From assembly GCA_016800925.1 (NCBI GenBank), contig JABCPU010000830.1, positions 1-24,875 of the forward strand: 24,875 nt of DNA. The letters run 5' to 3'. The notes under the pieces are model-generated. The model worked only from the letters and a program-made list of their open reading frames with translations, was not told the origin of the DNA and did no database searches. The position numbers were made by a program, and so were the translations under genes. Below, piece by piece: positions 8,691 to 18,930 of this stretch. The number at the start of each line of letters is the position of its first letter. Within the stretch, counting starts at the first letter, position 1. The DNA is from Suillus spraguei. Its lineage: Eukaryota > Basidiomycota > Agaricomycetes > Boletales > Suillaceae.

Positions 8691-11311
8691 TTGTCCATGC
8701 ATCAGATGTCTCGGTGAAATCCGCCGGGTCATCATCGATATCGTCAAGAATATCTATGTTCAAGTCGTCAGGATCGTCATCTGCATCAAATCCCTCTCCC
8801 AGATGCGTAAGAGCAGACCGAGTGAATTCATCTATCTGGCCTTGAATACGATCGCGTTGCCGGGCGATATCTAATCTTTGTGTCTCCGTCGATCGTCTTC
8901 CAATTCTGCGGACCTCGATGAGCAATGCAATTTGAGCCTCTTCAATTGCCAACCCAATGGATATCCATGTTGCCACAGATCTGCGAGAGGGTGCTGCATG
9001 ACGGGCATTACCCGCTTCTAGTAGTCTAAGCTCGATCTCCTTTTTGCTTGGTGCTAAGTGAAAAATGAATGCGGAGCTCCACGGAGACAAAGAATGTTAA
9101 CTTACCCTTCTTGATATTGATTTCATATAAATCCATCGCCGCAGGATCCCTGATTCTCTTGGACTGAGCGACCATCTCGCTGGCTAACCATTGTGTCTTT
9201 AAATTGCCGGGTGCAGCTTCATCAAGTCTGTCGAAAGCCTTGCCACTTTCGGCGATGCCATTCTTCGCCAGCTTGTATTTCCGGCAAAGAGTCCTTTTCA
9301 TGCGGATCATCTTGCAGAAATTGGAATCGTTCATCTGATAATCAAGACATTCCTTTCGGTGCGGGGATGACATTCCCGAGCGGCAGGGGAAATCAGGTTG
9401 AGACGCGCCCATAGGGTCTCCATGATCTCTCCATCAATCCGGCCAATGCTTCAATAAAATTGAAGCATATCGGACATAGCAACTGTCCTGATGTCCATGC
9501 ACATGCCACAACCCGATTCCAGGAATGATGGTCAGTTCTGGTACCATGTCAAGGTATCGGCTTCGATCCACCCGAACACGAAAGTGCTTGTTGTATTGAC
9601 AATTGATGTCATAGAAGGTGACAGCCCTGGTAATGCCTTCCATGTTGTGCTGGGCAGCCTCACAAAGGGCGTAGTCCATGTTCATTTGTCTGCAAATGAT
9701 GCATGGTCAACTAGTGAATGTCGATTGGCATGTTTGGCTTGCCTTTCCCCTTTCTGAAAATCAACCATCGAGTGAGGGACAAAGCACCCATGCCGGCGCA
9801 GGCAACTCCCCCGATTCCTGTGGACTCGAGCTTGTGCCGCGCCGCATTTGCTTGATTGACCGCCGGTGATTGTTGCAGCTCATTTTTCCACCGTGTCAGC
9901 AGCCTCCGCAAGATGCATGTTATACCTGTCCTTTCCGACCATGAATCCAAGCCCATCTGAAAGCCAAACTTCATCGAGGGGATTAATGGGATGCAGGTGT
10001 TCAGCTTTGAAATTTCCGTCCATCACAAATGACCGGGTGTATTTCCAGCTTGGAGTTCTTATCATCGCCGAGTTCACTTCGGTATTGAACATGACTCACT
10101 CATCAAGTGATTCATCCCCTGACAAAGATACATTAATCCCAGGCTGAGGACATGCCGGGCAAAATAATGCAAGATCTCCTGCGTTCGGGATGTCAGAACG
10201 ATGGCCATAGCCATGCCATTTCATGGTCTTCAACTGCCTCCACTGTCGAGCGACTCTCATGAGCTCTCTGTATCGATCCTTGCCACGGCCTGTGTCAACA
10301 TCATGTCCTTTAGATGAAGCACAAATAGCATTACCGGAACAAGGTGTGGAAACATGCTCGAGGTCATTCGCCGGAGCTTACTGTAATAGTTCATTGCGGA
10401 GGTGCCGCATTCAAGGTTGTCCAATAGAAAATCATCCAGCACTCCGAAGGTAAACACGGTCTTCGGCCTGTTAAACGATGCAGGGAAAAATCCATGCCGA
10501 AACATTTGAATGTCCGGACTCATGGCATTTGGACAATCGCAGCAGCGAACCTCGAGGCGGTGAACTCCGGACTTGTCAACGATGACCATGGTGTTTTCCT
10601 TCGGCTGGAACTCAGGTCCCGACACAGACGGAAGATCTTCGGGCTCAAGCTGATCTTCAGGTTCATCTCCTTCGAACAAATCCCACCTATCTGTGAGCAC
10701 CGGACATTGCTTGCCATCATGCCGAGGTGTATGGTGAGTCCGACATGAGCGAGACAACTCCGCTCGAAGAATTGACCATTCCATTGACTGATCCAGTGGA
10801 AAGGATTGCAACGATGTTGACTCCTGCAACAGCCCGTGCAATAGAGAGGCTCGCCAAGACAATCTTGACATTTGTAGACCCCATCCTGGTGGCAGATGAT
10901 GCATCTCCTGTCTTCTGGTGGAGCTTCTCGATCCAGGAGGTGATGCAGATATGATTCCTGCCTTGGCAGCCATTGCCTGAGGTAGTCATTTTGACTCTGC
11001 ATTTTTTATATTGAGCTATAGTTTGAATGACACTCCAACATTTAACATGAACTTGCCATGGTTTTTGGGAGTTGCAATGGCTCAAATGAGCCTTGGTCTT
11101 GCTCGTATGTATTGTCAGGAAAGTCATCCCAAGGAGGTGGTGCCTGAACAGGCTGAAGTGTTGGTGATTCTGGGGGAGAGTGAGGCATGGACCTGTAGGC
11201 TCGTCGTCTTGTGCTTGCAAGTGGGACCTTGACCCAAATCTTTCTACCCTTGCTGCCCCTTGCTTCTACCCTGTGGGATTTTTGCAATGGGGTGCATCTA
11301 CCTATCTTCAT
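8584..11311 (-). pseudogene. KDZ transposase with CxC2-type cysteine cluster, right copy, longer 3' end
   Basis: This is the mirror of the left KDZ copy with the start at 11309-11311 (MKIGRCTPLQ). The N-terminus is uninterrupted here (PPPWDDFPDNTYEQDQ, where the left arm has lost a G). The segment DRYNMHLAEAADTVEK is also intact here but broken on the left. Breaks at the A-run after DTVEK, before the HGCF position and after CYVRYAS are the same in both arms. Private losses include one G near 9455. Past the DPADFTETSDAWTN tail this copy continues through 8690-8584, with recognisable IIPLPS and LREGQ remnants, and then stops at the junction. The expected rest of the KDZ C-terminus is absent. 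It is transcribed toward the centre, head-on with the left copy. Confidence 0.92.
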
Positions 11312-11547
11312 CTTATTTTATAATGCTAATGTTGCAAGCAAAGCATCTGCTCAGGTGGAATGAATTTTTATTACATTGTGGTGTCATACAGTCCTGCCGA
11401 CTCATTACAAATTTATGTCCATTTATGGCTTCGGACCAATATAGCTCAATTAAGCTACTGTTAGGCTTTTGTCAAAGATCAACTTCTGTCAATTCGTTCA
11501 TTCTTCCACCTTGCTTATCCTCAGCCCATTCTGCAATTTGATTCACC
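11312..11547. promoter_or_regulatory. Divergent promoter region between KDZ and gene C (right arm)
   Basis: This is the mirror copy of 5732-5967, with the KDZ start at 11311 (minus) and the gene C start at 11548 (plus). The sequence is nearly the same as the left arm, including the AGCT-ATATTGGTC stretch. Confidence 0.5.
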
Positions 11548-13404
11548 ATGGCAAGGACGGGTCATTCCACTCACTTGACTTCCGGCAGAAATAGGGCACG
11601 TCAACCACAGACACAGAAGCTCACGGAAAACGAAATTTCGGAGTTGAAGAACTACCTTCCTGAGTGGACCGTGGCCAAAAGGGGTGAGAAGCGAGGGGTT
11701 TTCACTGCAATTGCCAGGGCAGCCAGGTTGTTTGCTCCTAAAGTCGACCAAGGACAATGGAAAAAGAGGAAGCAGGTGATGCGTCTTCGTTGTGTTGAAA
11801 AACTACAATTTTAACATCTTATTCTTCCATCAACTCTCAGATGTATAAGACTTGGTTGTTCAACAACAAGAAAAGGAAGGAAAGGAAGGACATGATAAAG
11901 TATGGGAGGAAATGGACGCCTAGGATGGTGGTCTACCAGCAGAAGCGCGAAGAGGTGCTAAAGAGGATTGAGGACGAGTCCGGGGCAAAGCCGGGAGATC
12001 CCAGTATGTTCAAACATTATCAGGGGGCTGTGAAGAGAGTCATGGCTGAATTGGACGACGACGAGTTGGAGAAGGCAAAAGAAACAGCGGAAGAATGGTC
12101 AAACAGCTTTCCTCCTCCGGAGATACAAGCAGAAGTTGCTCGTAAGAAGGGACCGCATATATGGAGCACTTTTCGAAAGAGATGTGGAGGCAATGCGGGA
12201 TGAGAGTTTTTGTGTTGTCAGCTTGGAAGAATGAACAGGGAGAGGTTCTGTTCGGGATGTAAGTCAATTGTGTCCGTCATCGCCGATCTTGGATCTCAAT
12301 ATATGTGTGCAGGCATGATGATAATGAGGCATTAGGAGATGGGGACAGCTTCATGAAGACTAAGGACTGGGAGGACATTGAGCCAGTATGGCAGGAGTAC
12401 GCCCAGGAACAGTTCGGTGAGTGTTTGAACTTTGGATGCAAGAATGAATTTGTTGATCATCACAATGATAGGTGCCGGGGCACAGGACGGAGGACGACAG
12501 GTCAAGGGAGGTCGCAAAAGAGTCAGAAAACCAGCTTTGGAACTCGACAAGATGGAAATGGGATGCCGTTGCTTCCAGACATCACGGAAACAAAACTTGA
12601 GGAGAAGAAAGCCATAGTCAGGGCGTTTCTTACATCGCACTACAGTGAGTCTTTCGTGGCAACATCTGAGCTGTTGCTGAATGTGTGGACACAGGAATAT
12701 GTTCCGGGAATGACAAGGCTGTCGTGCCATGGAGTGCCCTCGTACAAAGTCAGGATGACTTTGTGGCAAGAAGTATCTTCCGGCGGATATTGACCTGAAG
12801 GAGCCTTCGAAGTTGCAAAACTGGGACACAACGGCCTTGCTCAATTTCTGGTATGCTCAGCAGGAAACAGGAAAAGATTCAACATTTCTGTTCAAAGCAT
12901 GGAAGAACAAGGATGGGGACATGGTACCATCTGTGGTATCCGGCAAGTCGCCATCCGTCTGACTCGTCAAGTGAGAATGCAGAAGAGTGGAACTCTCCGA
13001 AGGCCCCGGGATCCATCAACCGAAGCCGAGAGTGATACCGACAGTGAAACTCATGACAAGGAGGATGACATTGATGATGACTCGGCTGATGGTCGATCCC
13101 CACTGAAGAAACCCAGACAAATAGCACACCATCTTCAGCACCCAAGGAGACAGAAGTTCCATGTTCAATGCCGGAGCCTCGCCCGGCCAGGCCGGCCAAG
13201 GCAGGTGCACTTTTGACATCACGGATGGGCGACCTCCTGGCCGGGATCACTGAGGAAGTGGAAGAGAGGAACGCATCGCCGGAACCAAGGAGTATACAAG
13301 GCAAGAAAGCTGTCATTGAACCATCCGCAAGGACCACCCGGAGTAAGTCTCAAAAGCCGGTAGAGAGTACACTTCGAGTAACCAGGGCAAGGGGAAGGAA
13401 ATAA
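11548..13404 (+). pseudogene. Gene C, right copy: Agaricomycete multicopy family, unknown function
   Basis: The suggested exons are 11548-11775, 11841-12258, 12313-12416, 12472-12644 and 12695-13404, with GT-AG introns of about 50-65 bp. Landmarks in order are MARTGHSTHLTSG; a basic segment YKTWLFNNKKRKERK; IKYGRKWTPRMVVYQQKRE; MAELDDDELEKAKETAEEWS; MWRQCGMRVFVLSAWKNEQG; GDGDSFMKTKDWEDIEPVWQ; KAIVRAFLTSHY; VPWSALVQSQDDFVA; LLNFWYAQQE; and a basic tail ending RVTRARGRK. The order fits a protein family that I recall from many Agaricomycetes without known function. To join VARKKG to the MWRQCGM part, a frame change is needed near 12150 in both arms, so this break is shared. Further indels occur near 12560 and 12775. 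The lysine-rich N-terminus and repeated WKN and NFWY features do not match a catalytic motif that I know. Confidence 0.78.
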
Positions 13405-13896
13405 TGTACATATACCAAACTGCCCCCATGTTTACCACATTTTCATCATTTGTCACACTTCTTAAAACACAGTGTCCCACTTCCAAAATGTTGAATCCTA
13501 AGCACCGAGTTCCGGACGTATCCTGATCACCGAGTTCCGGACGACTCCCGATCACCGAGGTCCGGCACCCAAGTATCAATCATTGGTAGTTGGTATTAGA
13601 GATTAGGGTTTGTGCATCATCTAAAATACATTGGAACTGTCATTGATATACATGAAAAATTCAGTGGTTCACATGATTTAAGTATGTGAATGAAAATCCA
13701 AATATCACGAAACCCGATCACCGAGTTCCGGATGAATCCCAATCACCGAGCTCCGGACCCCGGGAATCAATAATTGGCTGTTGGAATGGGACAATTGGGT
13801 GTGTGCATCATCTAAAATCAATTGGAAATGTCATTGTTATACATGAAAAATTCAGTGGTGAACATGATGTAAGTATGTGAATGAATATCAAAATAT
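13405..13896. repeat. Right-arm intergenic repeats between genes C and B
   Basis: This is the counterpart of 3415-3881 in the left arm. It has two copies of the repeat of about 140 bp (about 13566-13713 and 13755-13905) and two clusters of the TCCGGA-CTCGGTGATC minisatellite. The cluster near 13505-13565 has three units against two in the left arm. Genes C and B converge on this stretch, so it should hold their terminators. No gene is seen in it. Confidence 0.75.
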
Positions 13897-14913
13897 TTAC
13901 ATATGGGGTTGATCATCACACTTTTCAATGAGGGTATCTAATACAAGCAGCAATTCAGAGCTCATCTGTTTGGCCCTTTGCAACCTCCGGAGGTCCATAT
14001 CAGCTCTTCTGAGTTTGTCGGATGTGTCAGCCCAAGCCACTCGGAATGGTCGGTCAGCCTCGAGGAGTTGATGTACGGTAGGCTCCGGAAGATGGCCATG
14101 ACGCTGTTGGTAATGGTCCAGGCGATCCAGAATTGATTCAACTTCAAGAAAATTAGCAGAAAGATACATGATGAACAATTAAATCTCACATTCTGTTTGA
14201 TCATATGACCCTAGGGGCATGAACTCCCTAAGCATGGCACGCAGGTCTTCATTGCTGAGTTCCGGTATGGGGGACTGACATTTAGGAGGTGTTGCATGTG
14301 CTTGGGACATCACATCAACAATAAAAATGAGATTGTATGGGTGAACTCACCTGGAATTGCTATTCCTGGGATAGCCGGAGCATCAGTCTCAACATCAGCA
14401 CATTCCGGTGCTTCATCACAATCAATAAGATCATCATCAGGCCCTAGGTACAAGTCCGGATCGTTGAACAAAGGCAGTTCCTCAGGCTGAGCCGGGTATA
14501 AATGATCTGGATGGATTGAATGAACATCCAAAGTTGGATTATCTAAATGTGAATTGAGAAACCTACCAGAAACTGCATCCAAGACATCCGGAACACCTGA
14601 TGACCCAGAATCATAGTCGATCTCATCATCCGGCCCAAGGTATACATCTTCACTTGGATCTAATAAATGTCCAGTCAATTGTAAGATATACTCAAAGCAA
14701 CACATACCTGATGAAATCCGGGACTCAGTCTCATCATCCGGCCCAAGGTATACATCATCCAGTGCATCTGGTCCATCTCCGGTCAATTGAGAGCTGTACT
14801 GAAAGCACAACATACCTAGTGAAATCCGGGACTCGGTTGAATCATCCACATCCATTGAGTTGTATTCAGTGACCGGAGGTTCATAAAATCTGGACTGCTG
14901 GTTGAGATCTCAT
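13897..14913 (-). CDS. Gene B, right copy: YLGPDD-repeat acidic protein, apparently complete
   Basis: This is the mirror of the left gene B without the LTR. The C-terminus reads AKQMSSELLLVLDTLIEKCDD and stops at 13897-13899, so this copy preserves the uninterrupted 3' end. At the 5' end, one extra C compared with the left arm puts the ATG at 14911-14913 out of frame. The ATG at 14853-14855 (MDVDDSTESRIS) is then the best start here. The introns of 39 and 48 bp after the first two repeats are multiples of three and remain open when unspliced, so the protein could also be translated across them. The acidic repeats and charged C-terminal helix suggest a protein-interaction role, but no function can be assigned. 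Its position between genes A and C is the same in both arms. Confidence 0.65.
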
Positions 14914-15132
14914 GATGTCTGATCAACTGATCAAACTGATTGATAACTGATAACTTCGAAGTTCAACACATGGCTGGCAACGGCCGAAAGTTGAACCACG
15001 ACCAAACAAAGACAAACAATCAACGCTTATCAAGATTGTCCTTCAATTGTCTGGTTTCTTTTGAAACTTCATCCAAGTGATCACAGATTTCAAACTTATC
15101 TCCAGCTTTTCACATCTTTCAAGTCAATCCAA
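14914..15132. promoter_or_regulatory. Divergent intergenic promoter region between genes B and A (right arm)
   Basis: This is the mirror copy of 1704-1922, between the gene B start (14913, minus) and the gene A start (15133, plus). The TGATCA cluster is retained next to gene B. It is almost unchanged between the arms, although the genes beside it carry frame-breaking indels. Confidence 0.5.
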
Positions 15133-17251
15133 ATGTCTACTTCAGTTGAAACCTCTTTGGCCAGTCTCAAGGCAACCACTGCTCAGATTGTGGGCATCAT
15201 CGCCGGGGCTCGGCTCATGCCTGCCGGCACTGGCCAAGCCCACCTTGCTCTGACAGCACAAGTCACTAATCTTGTGGTAAGCACCATTCATGTGTTAATT
15301 TTACTTTTGGTTTTTCTAAGATCTGGGTAGGCTGAGATTGTCGGGAGCATGAGAAAGGGCCTTACATGCCGGCATCATTGCATCCTGCTCCAAGGAGTTG
15401 ATGAGAGTCAGGTCCATGACTCCCCGGGTGTGGCCCAACTGGCACAGCATCGGTCATGACGACCCCCGGGTGTTGAAACACTCCTGGCGCAGCAAGATTC
15501 GCGCCTGGGAGGCGTTAGGTGACCATTCAGGTGATCTCCCTGTCATGCCTAACCCTTCCATTGGCCCAATCACTGTGGACCTTCCCTCCCCACCCGTCAT
15601 CGCCGGCAATGTCGCTGGTTCTTCCACCCCGCCACCTCCGAGCTCCGGGACAAAGGAAAGGTAGGCGGTTGTGCTGACCAGAGCGGAGGTGGAAGGGAGC
15701 AGGAAGAGGAAGTCCCCATATGTCGGACACTCTTCTACCTCCGAGTCGCCAAGAAGGGTCGCAAGCGGGTCAAGGCAACTCGCCATGTCAAGCAGAATGT
15801 GCTTGTGGAGTCGGAAGATGATGAAGACACAATTGTTCAGGTATGTCGTCCAGCTCATTGTTTTCATTCTCTCAATTTTCTGTAGCCTATTTCGAGTGGA
15901 GTGCCGGCGCTCAACGTTCCCCGGCCTTCCACAATTGGTGTAGGGACGCCTCATTCCCCTCGTTCACCACGTTCCCCAAAGAAGCAATTGTTTGGTCCTG
16001 CTTCAGTAAGTAATATTTAGTTGTCGGCACTTGGAAAAATGCTTATGTATCATCAGCTCATTGCCGGCAGTCCACCCAAGGTGATGGTGAGTCATCATTC
16101 TTTGTCCGGACCTCCCGCCTGTACTTACCCATTGTCAGGCCACCTCCGGCAGTCGTCCGGAGGTTGTCGAGACCCCCCAGGCAATGTCCAGCACTCCGGC
16201 TGAGGAACCTGCAGTCATGGATACAGGTGATATTCTCATTCCCGGCCCAGTGAGTACTCTAATGAATTCCAATGAGTCCATCAACTAATGGAACCCACAG
16301 AACAACCCCTGCCATTATTGCACCCAGGAGAAGTGGCCCTGCGCCACTCGGTTGGACAGGAGGACCGTGCCCCATGTTTGTCGTGCGTCCGCTGCGCCAC
16401 CAAGAAGATCAAATGTGTCCCAGCATCCATGGGATCCCCGCAAAACGTATTCGAGGGAAGTCTACCACCCGGCAGGCTCGCTCCAGGACACCTTCCAGAG
16501 CACCCTCCAATGCGCCGGCTGCCTCGCAGTCCAAAGCCCGAACTCGCAGTCAATCTCGTGGCCCCTCCGGCACTCCAGCTGTCCCTGCTGTTACCACACC
16601 CAAGGCACAGTCCCGTGGGCGCAGCAAGACAATCATGCCCCCAAGACACCTGCACCTGCATCAGCTTGTGAGTCACCCAATTGTCTATGACCATCTGACC
16701 TTATCTTTCACTTAGCTATTCCGTCTTCAAGCGCCCCAGTGCCTCGTCCGGCACTGGATGTTCCCATGCCGGATCTCCATTCCATGGCAATTGCGATTCG
16801 GGATGGTGCCGCTCGAATTGCTCTTCTTGAGGCTCGTGTGGCGGAGCAGGATGGTAAGATTGATACCCTGCAACGCCTCCATGAGGGCCTTCGTCGCAAA
16901 GTCATGGACCGGCACCCTTCATTTCCACTTCCCGACTCTCCTGTCAATGCAACCTTTTTGCTTGATCAATCCGTCCCCCTGGCCATCTCACCACTCCCAT
17001 CTGCACTTGCTCCCCTCATTGACTTGGATATGGCAGGAATGGAGCCTCCATCTCCGAAAGTCCAGCCTGCATCTATTCATTGAGGGTCTCATATTTGAGC
17101 TGAGCCAGATTCAGCCTGAGGGTCCACAAACGTCCGGCGAACTTGTGGACCAGATGATCCGGGCAACCTTGTCCCAGAATATGATTCTGATGATATGGAT
17201 GTTGAGGTGAAGGTTGAACCCTCTGCTGATGAGGGTGAAATGGCTACATAA
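15133..17251 (+). pseudogene. Gene A, right copy: zinc-cluster/coiled-coil protein, seven exons
   Basis: The suggested exons are 15133-15276, 15331-15840, 15886-16005, 16057-16086 (30 nt), 16139-16249, 16301-16667 and 16716-17251, with GT-AG introns of about 45-54 bp. The frame joins are supported by comparison with the left arm. Exon 1 encodes MSTSVETSLASLKATTAQIV. Exon 6 encodes the cysteine cluster CHYCTQEKWPC and an Arg/Ser/Pro-rich segment. Exon 7 encodes a likely coiled coil (IALLEARVAEQDGKIDTLQ) and ends, after a probable frame change near 17085-17140, with an acidic tail ending EGEMAT and TAA at 17249-17251. Single-base losses near 15342 and 15370 (exon 2) and within the cysteine cluster near 16367 interrupt this copy. 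The function is unknown. A nuclear, nucleic-acid-binding role is an inference from the cysteine cluster and the basic stretches. Confidence 0.75.
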
Positions 17252-17430
17252 TTGTAGGTTCATAGATGTATATACAATGTTTGAATGAATGTCAGTGCTG
17301 GATGCCAAGTCCGGACATCCGGAACTGGACAATGGAGATTCACAAATGATATTTCGCGACTTCCGGATATCCGGCTACCTGAAACACAACACACAATTTA
17401 AAGAATTTGAAACATCTCTGTCGAATTACC
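17252..17430. other. 3' flank of gene A, no gene seen
   Basis: This sequence lies between the end of gene A and the start of the satellite. It contains dispersed GTCCGGACATCCGGA and CTTCCGGATATCCGGCTACC, which are imperfect palindromes around TCCGGA. Nothing coding is supported. Confidence 0.5.
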
Positions 17431-18290
17431 TTGTGCCGGGTGCCGGGTCACATTGGTGAAACATATCATTCCATATATCTGAAGTGCCGAACCCCGGACC
17501 CAGGACCCTGGAGTTGGGACTCATCACCATGTGACAGATATCGATCCACATATCTGATGTGCTGAACCCCGAACTCCGGCACTCGGGAGTTAGAACAATA
17601 TGAGGCAATACAAAGATATTGATTTACACATGTTCAGTGCCGAACCCCGAACTCCGGCACCCGGCACTCGGGACTCGGGCCTTGGAACTTATAACAATGT
17701 GAAAGATGTCGATTGCACATTTTCTATCACTGACCCCGAACCCCGGCACCCGGGAGTGAGAAACATGTGAGGCAATCCCAAGATATTGATTTACACGTGG
17801 GGAGTACCGAACCCGAACTCCGGCACCCGGCAGTTGGGAATCTGGACTCGGGACTCATAACCATGTGAAAGATATTGATCCACATATTTAACCACCCAAC
17901 CCCGAAACCCCAGCACCCGGAGTGAGAACAATGTGAGTCAATACAAAGATATTGATGTACACATGTTGAATGCCGAACCCCGAACTCCGGCACCCGGCAC
18001 TCGGGACTCGGGACGTGGTACTCATAACACTGAGACAGATATTGATCCATATATTTTCACACCGAGCCCGAACCCCGCCACCCGTGAGTTAGAACAATGT
18101 GAGGCAATACAAAGTTGAGTCCCGATCACGATCACCGAGTGCTGGGTTACCATGTGAGGCAATACCATGATATTGATTTACACAAGTTGAGTGCCGAACC
18201 CCGAGCTCCGGCACCCGGGAGTGAGCACAATGTGAGGCAACACCATGATATTTATTTACACCAGTTGAGTGCCGAACACCGAGTGCGGGT
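17430..18290 (+). repeat. GC-rich satellite array, first orientation (about 165-bp dimeric units)
   Basis: The core GCCGAACCCCGAACTCCGG or variants occurs at about 17639, 17807, 17972, 18193 and 18271, giving periods near 165 bp and, next to the centre, 78 bp. Each unit also carries an AT-rich part with ACAATGTGAGGCAATACAAA and GATATTGATTTACACATG, alternating with a half-unit containing GATATTGATCCACATAT. GC-rich and AT-rich halves alternate. There is no coding support, although repeat-driven open frames cross it. Confidence 0.88.
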
Positions 18291-18930
18291 GCCGGAGCTC
18301 GGGGTTCGGCACTCAACTTGTGTAAATCAATATCATGGTATTGCCTCACATTGTGCTAGCTCCCGGGTGCCGGAGCTCGGGGTTCGGCACCTCACATGTG
18401 TAAATCATATATATGGTATTGCCTCACATTGTGCTAACCCGGGGTGCCGGAGCTCGGGGTTCGGCACTCAAGATGTGTAAATCAATATTATGGTATTGCT
18501 CAATTGTGCTAGCTCCCGGGTGCCGGAGCTTGGGGTTCGGCACTTCACATGTGTAAATCAAAATTATGGTATTGCCTCATGGTGCTAGCTCCCGGGTGCC
18601 GGAGCTCGGGGTTCGGCAATCAAGATGTGTAAATCAATATTATAATTATTGCCTCACATGGTGCTAGCCCGGGTGCCGGAGCTCGGGGTTCGGCACTCAA
18701 GATGTGTAAATCAATATATGGTATTGCCTCACATTTGCTAGCTCCCGGGTGCCGGAGCTCGGGTTCGCACTCAAGATGTGTAAATCAATATTTATGGTAA
18801 TGCCTCACATTGTGCTCGTCCCGGGTGCCGGAGCTCGGGGTTCGGCACTCAACATGTGTAAATCAATAATTATGGTATTGCCTCACATTGTGCTAACTCC
18901 CGGGTGCCGGAGCTCGGGGTTCGGCAGTCA
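18290..18930 (-). repeat. GC-rich satellite array, opposite orientation (76-79-bp units)
   Basis: The core GCCGGAGCTCGGGGTTCGGC (reverse complement of the array to the left) starts at 18291, 18369, 18446, 18522, 18598, 18675, 18751, 18827 and 18906, which makes nine units spaced 76-79 bp. Each unit continues with CACATGTGTAAATCAATAT, a GGTATTGCCTCACA box and GCTAGCTCCCGGGT. The array is head-to-head with the left array at about 18290, so the two can pair. Confidence 0.93.

Larger units (their letters stand above)
8691..16822 (-). repeat. Right arm of giant inverted repeat
   Basis: This is the reverse complement of 1-8583 and carries the same four genes in mirrored order: KDZ, C, B, A. The true outer edge of the inverted repeat is not visible because the left arm runs off the window at its position 1. 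The right arm therefore shows the 3' part of gene A (to 17251) and its flank, which the left side may or may not also have. The arm lacks the solo LTR of the left arm and has its own private indels, so the two arms have separate mutational histories. Confidence 0.97.

Noticed and set aside
1..16822. The palindrome as a plain single-molecule read artefact
   Set aside because: The arms differ by a solo LTR with target duplication, by minisatellite copy number and by many small variants. A haplotype mis-join remains possible and is left open.
1..17251. TET/JBP dioxygenase gene, often associated with fungal KDZ elements
   Set aside because: I looked for the HxD...H...R dioxygenase pattern in genes A, B and C and found none.
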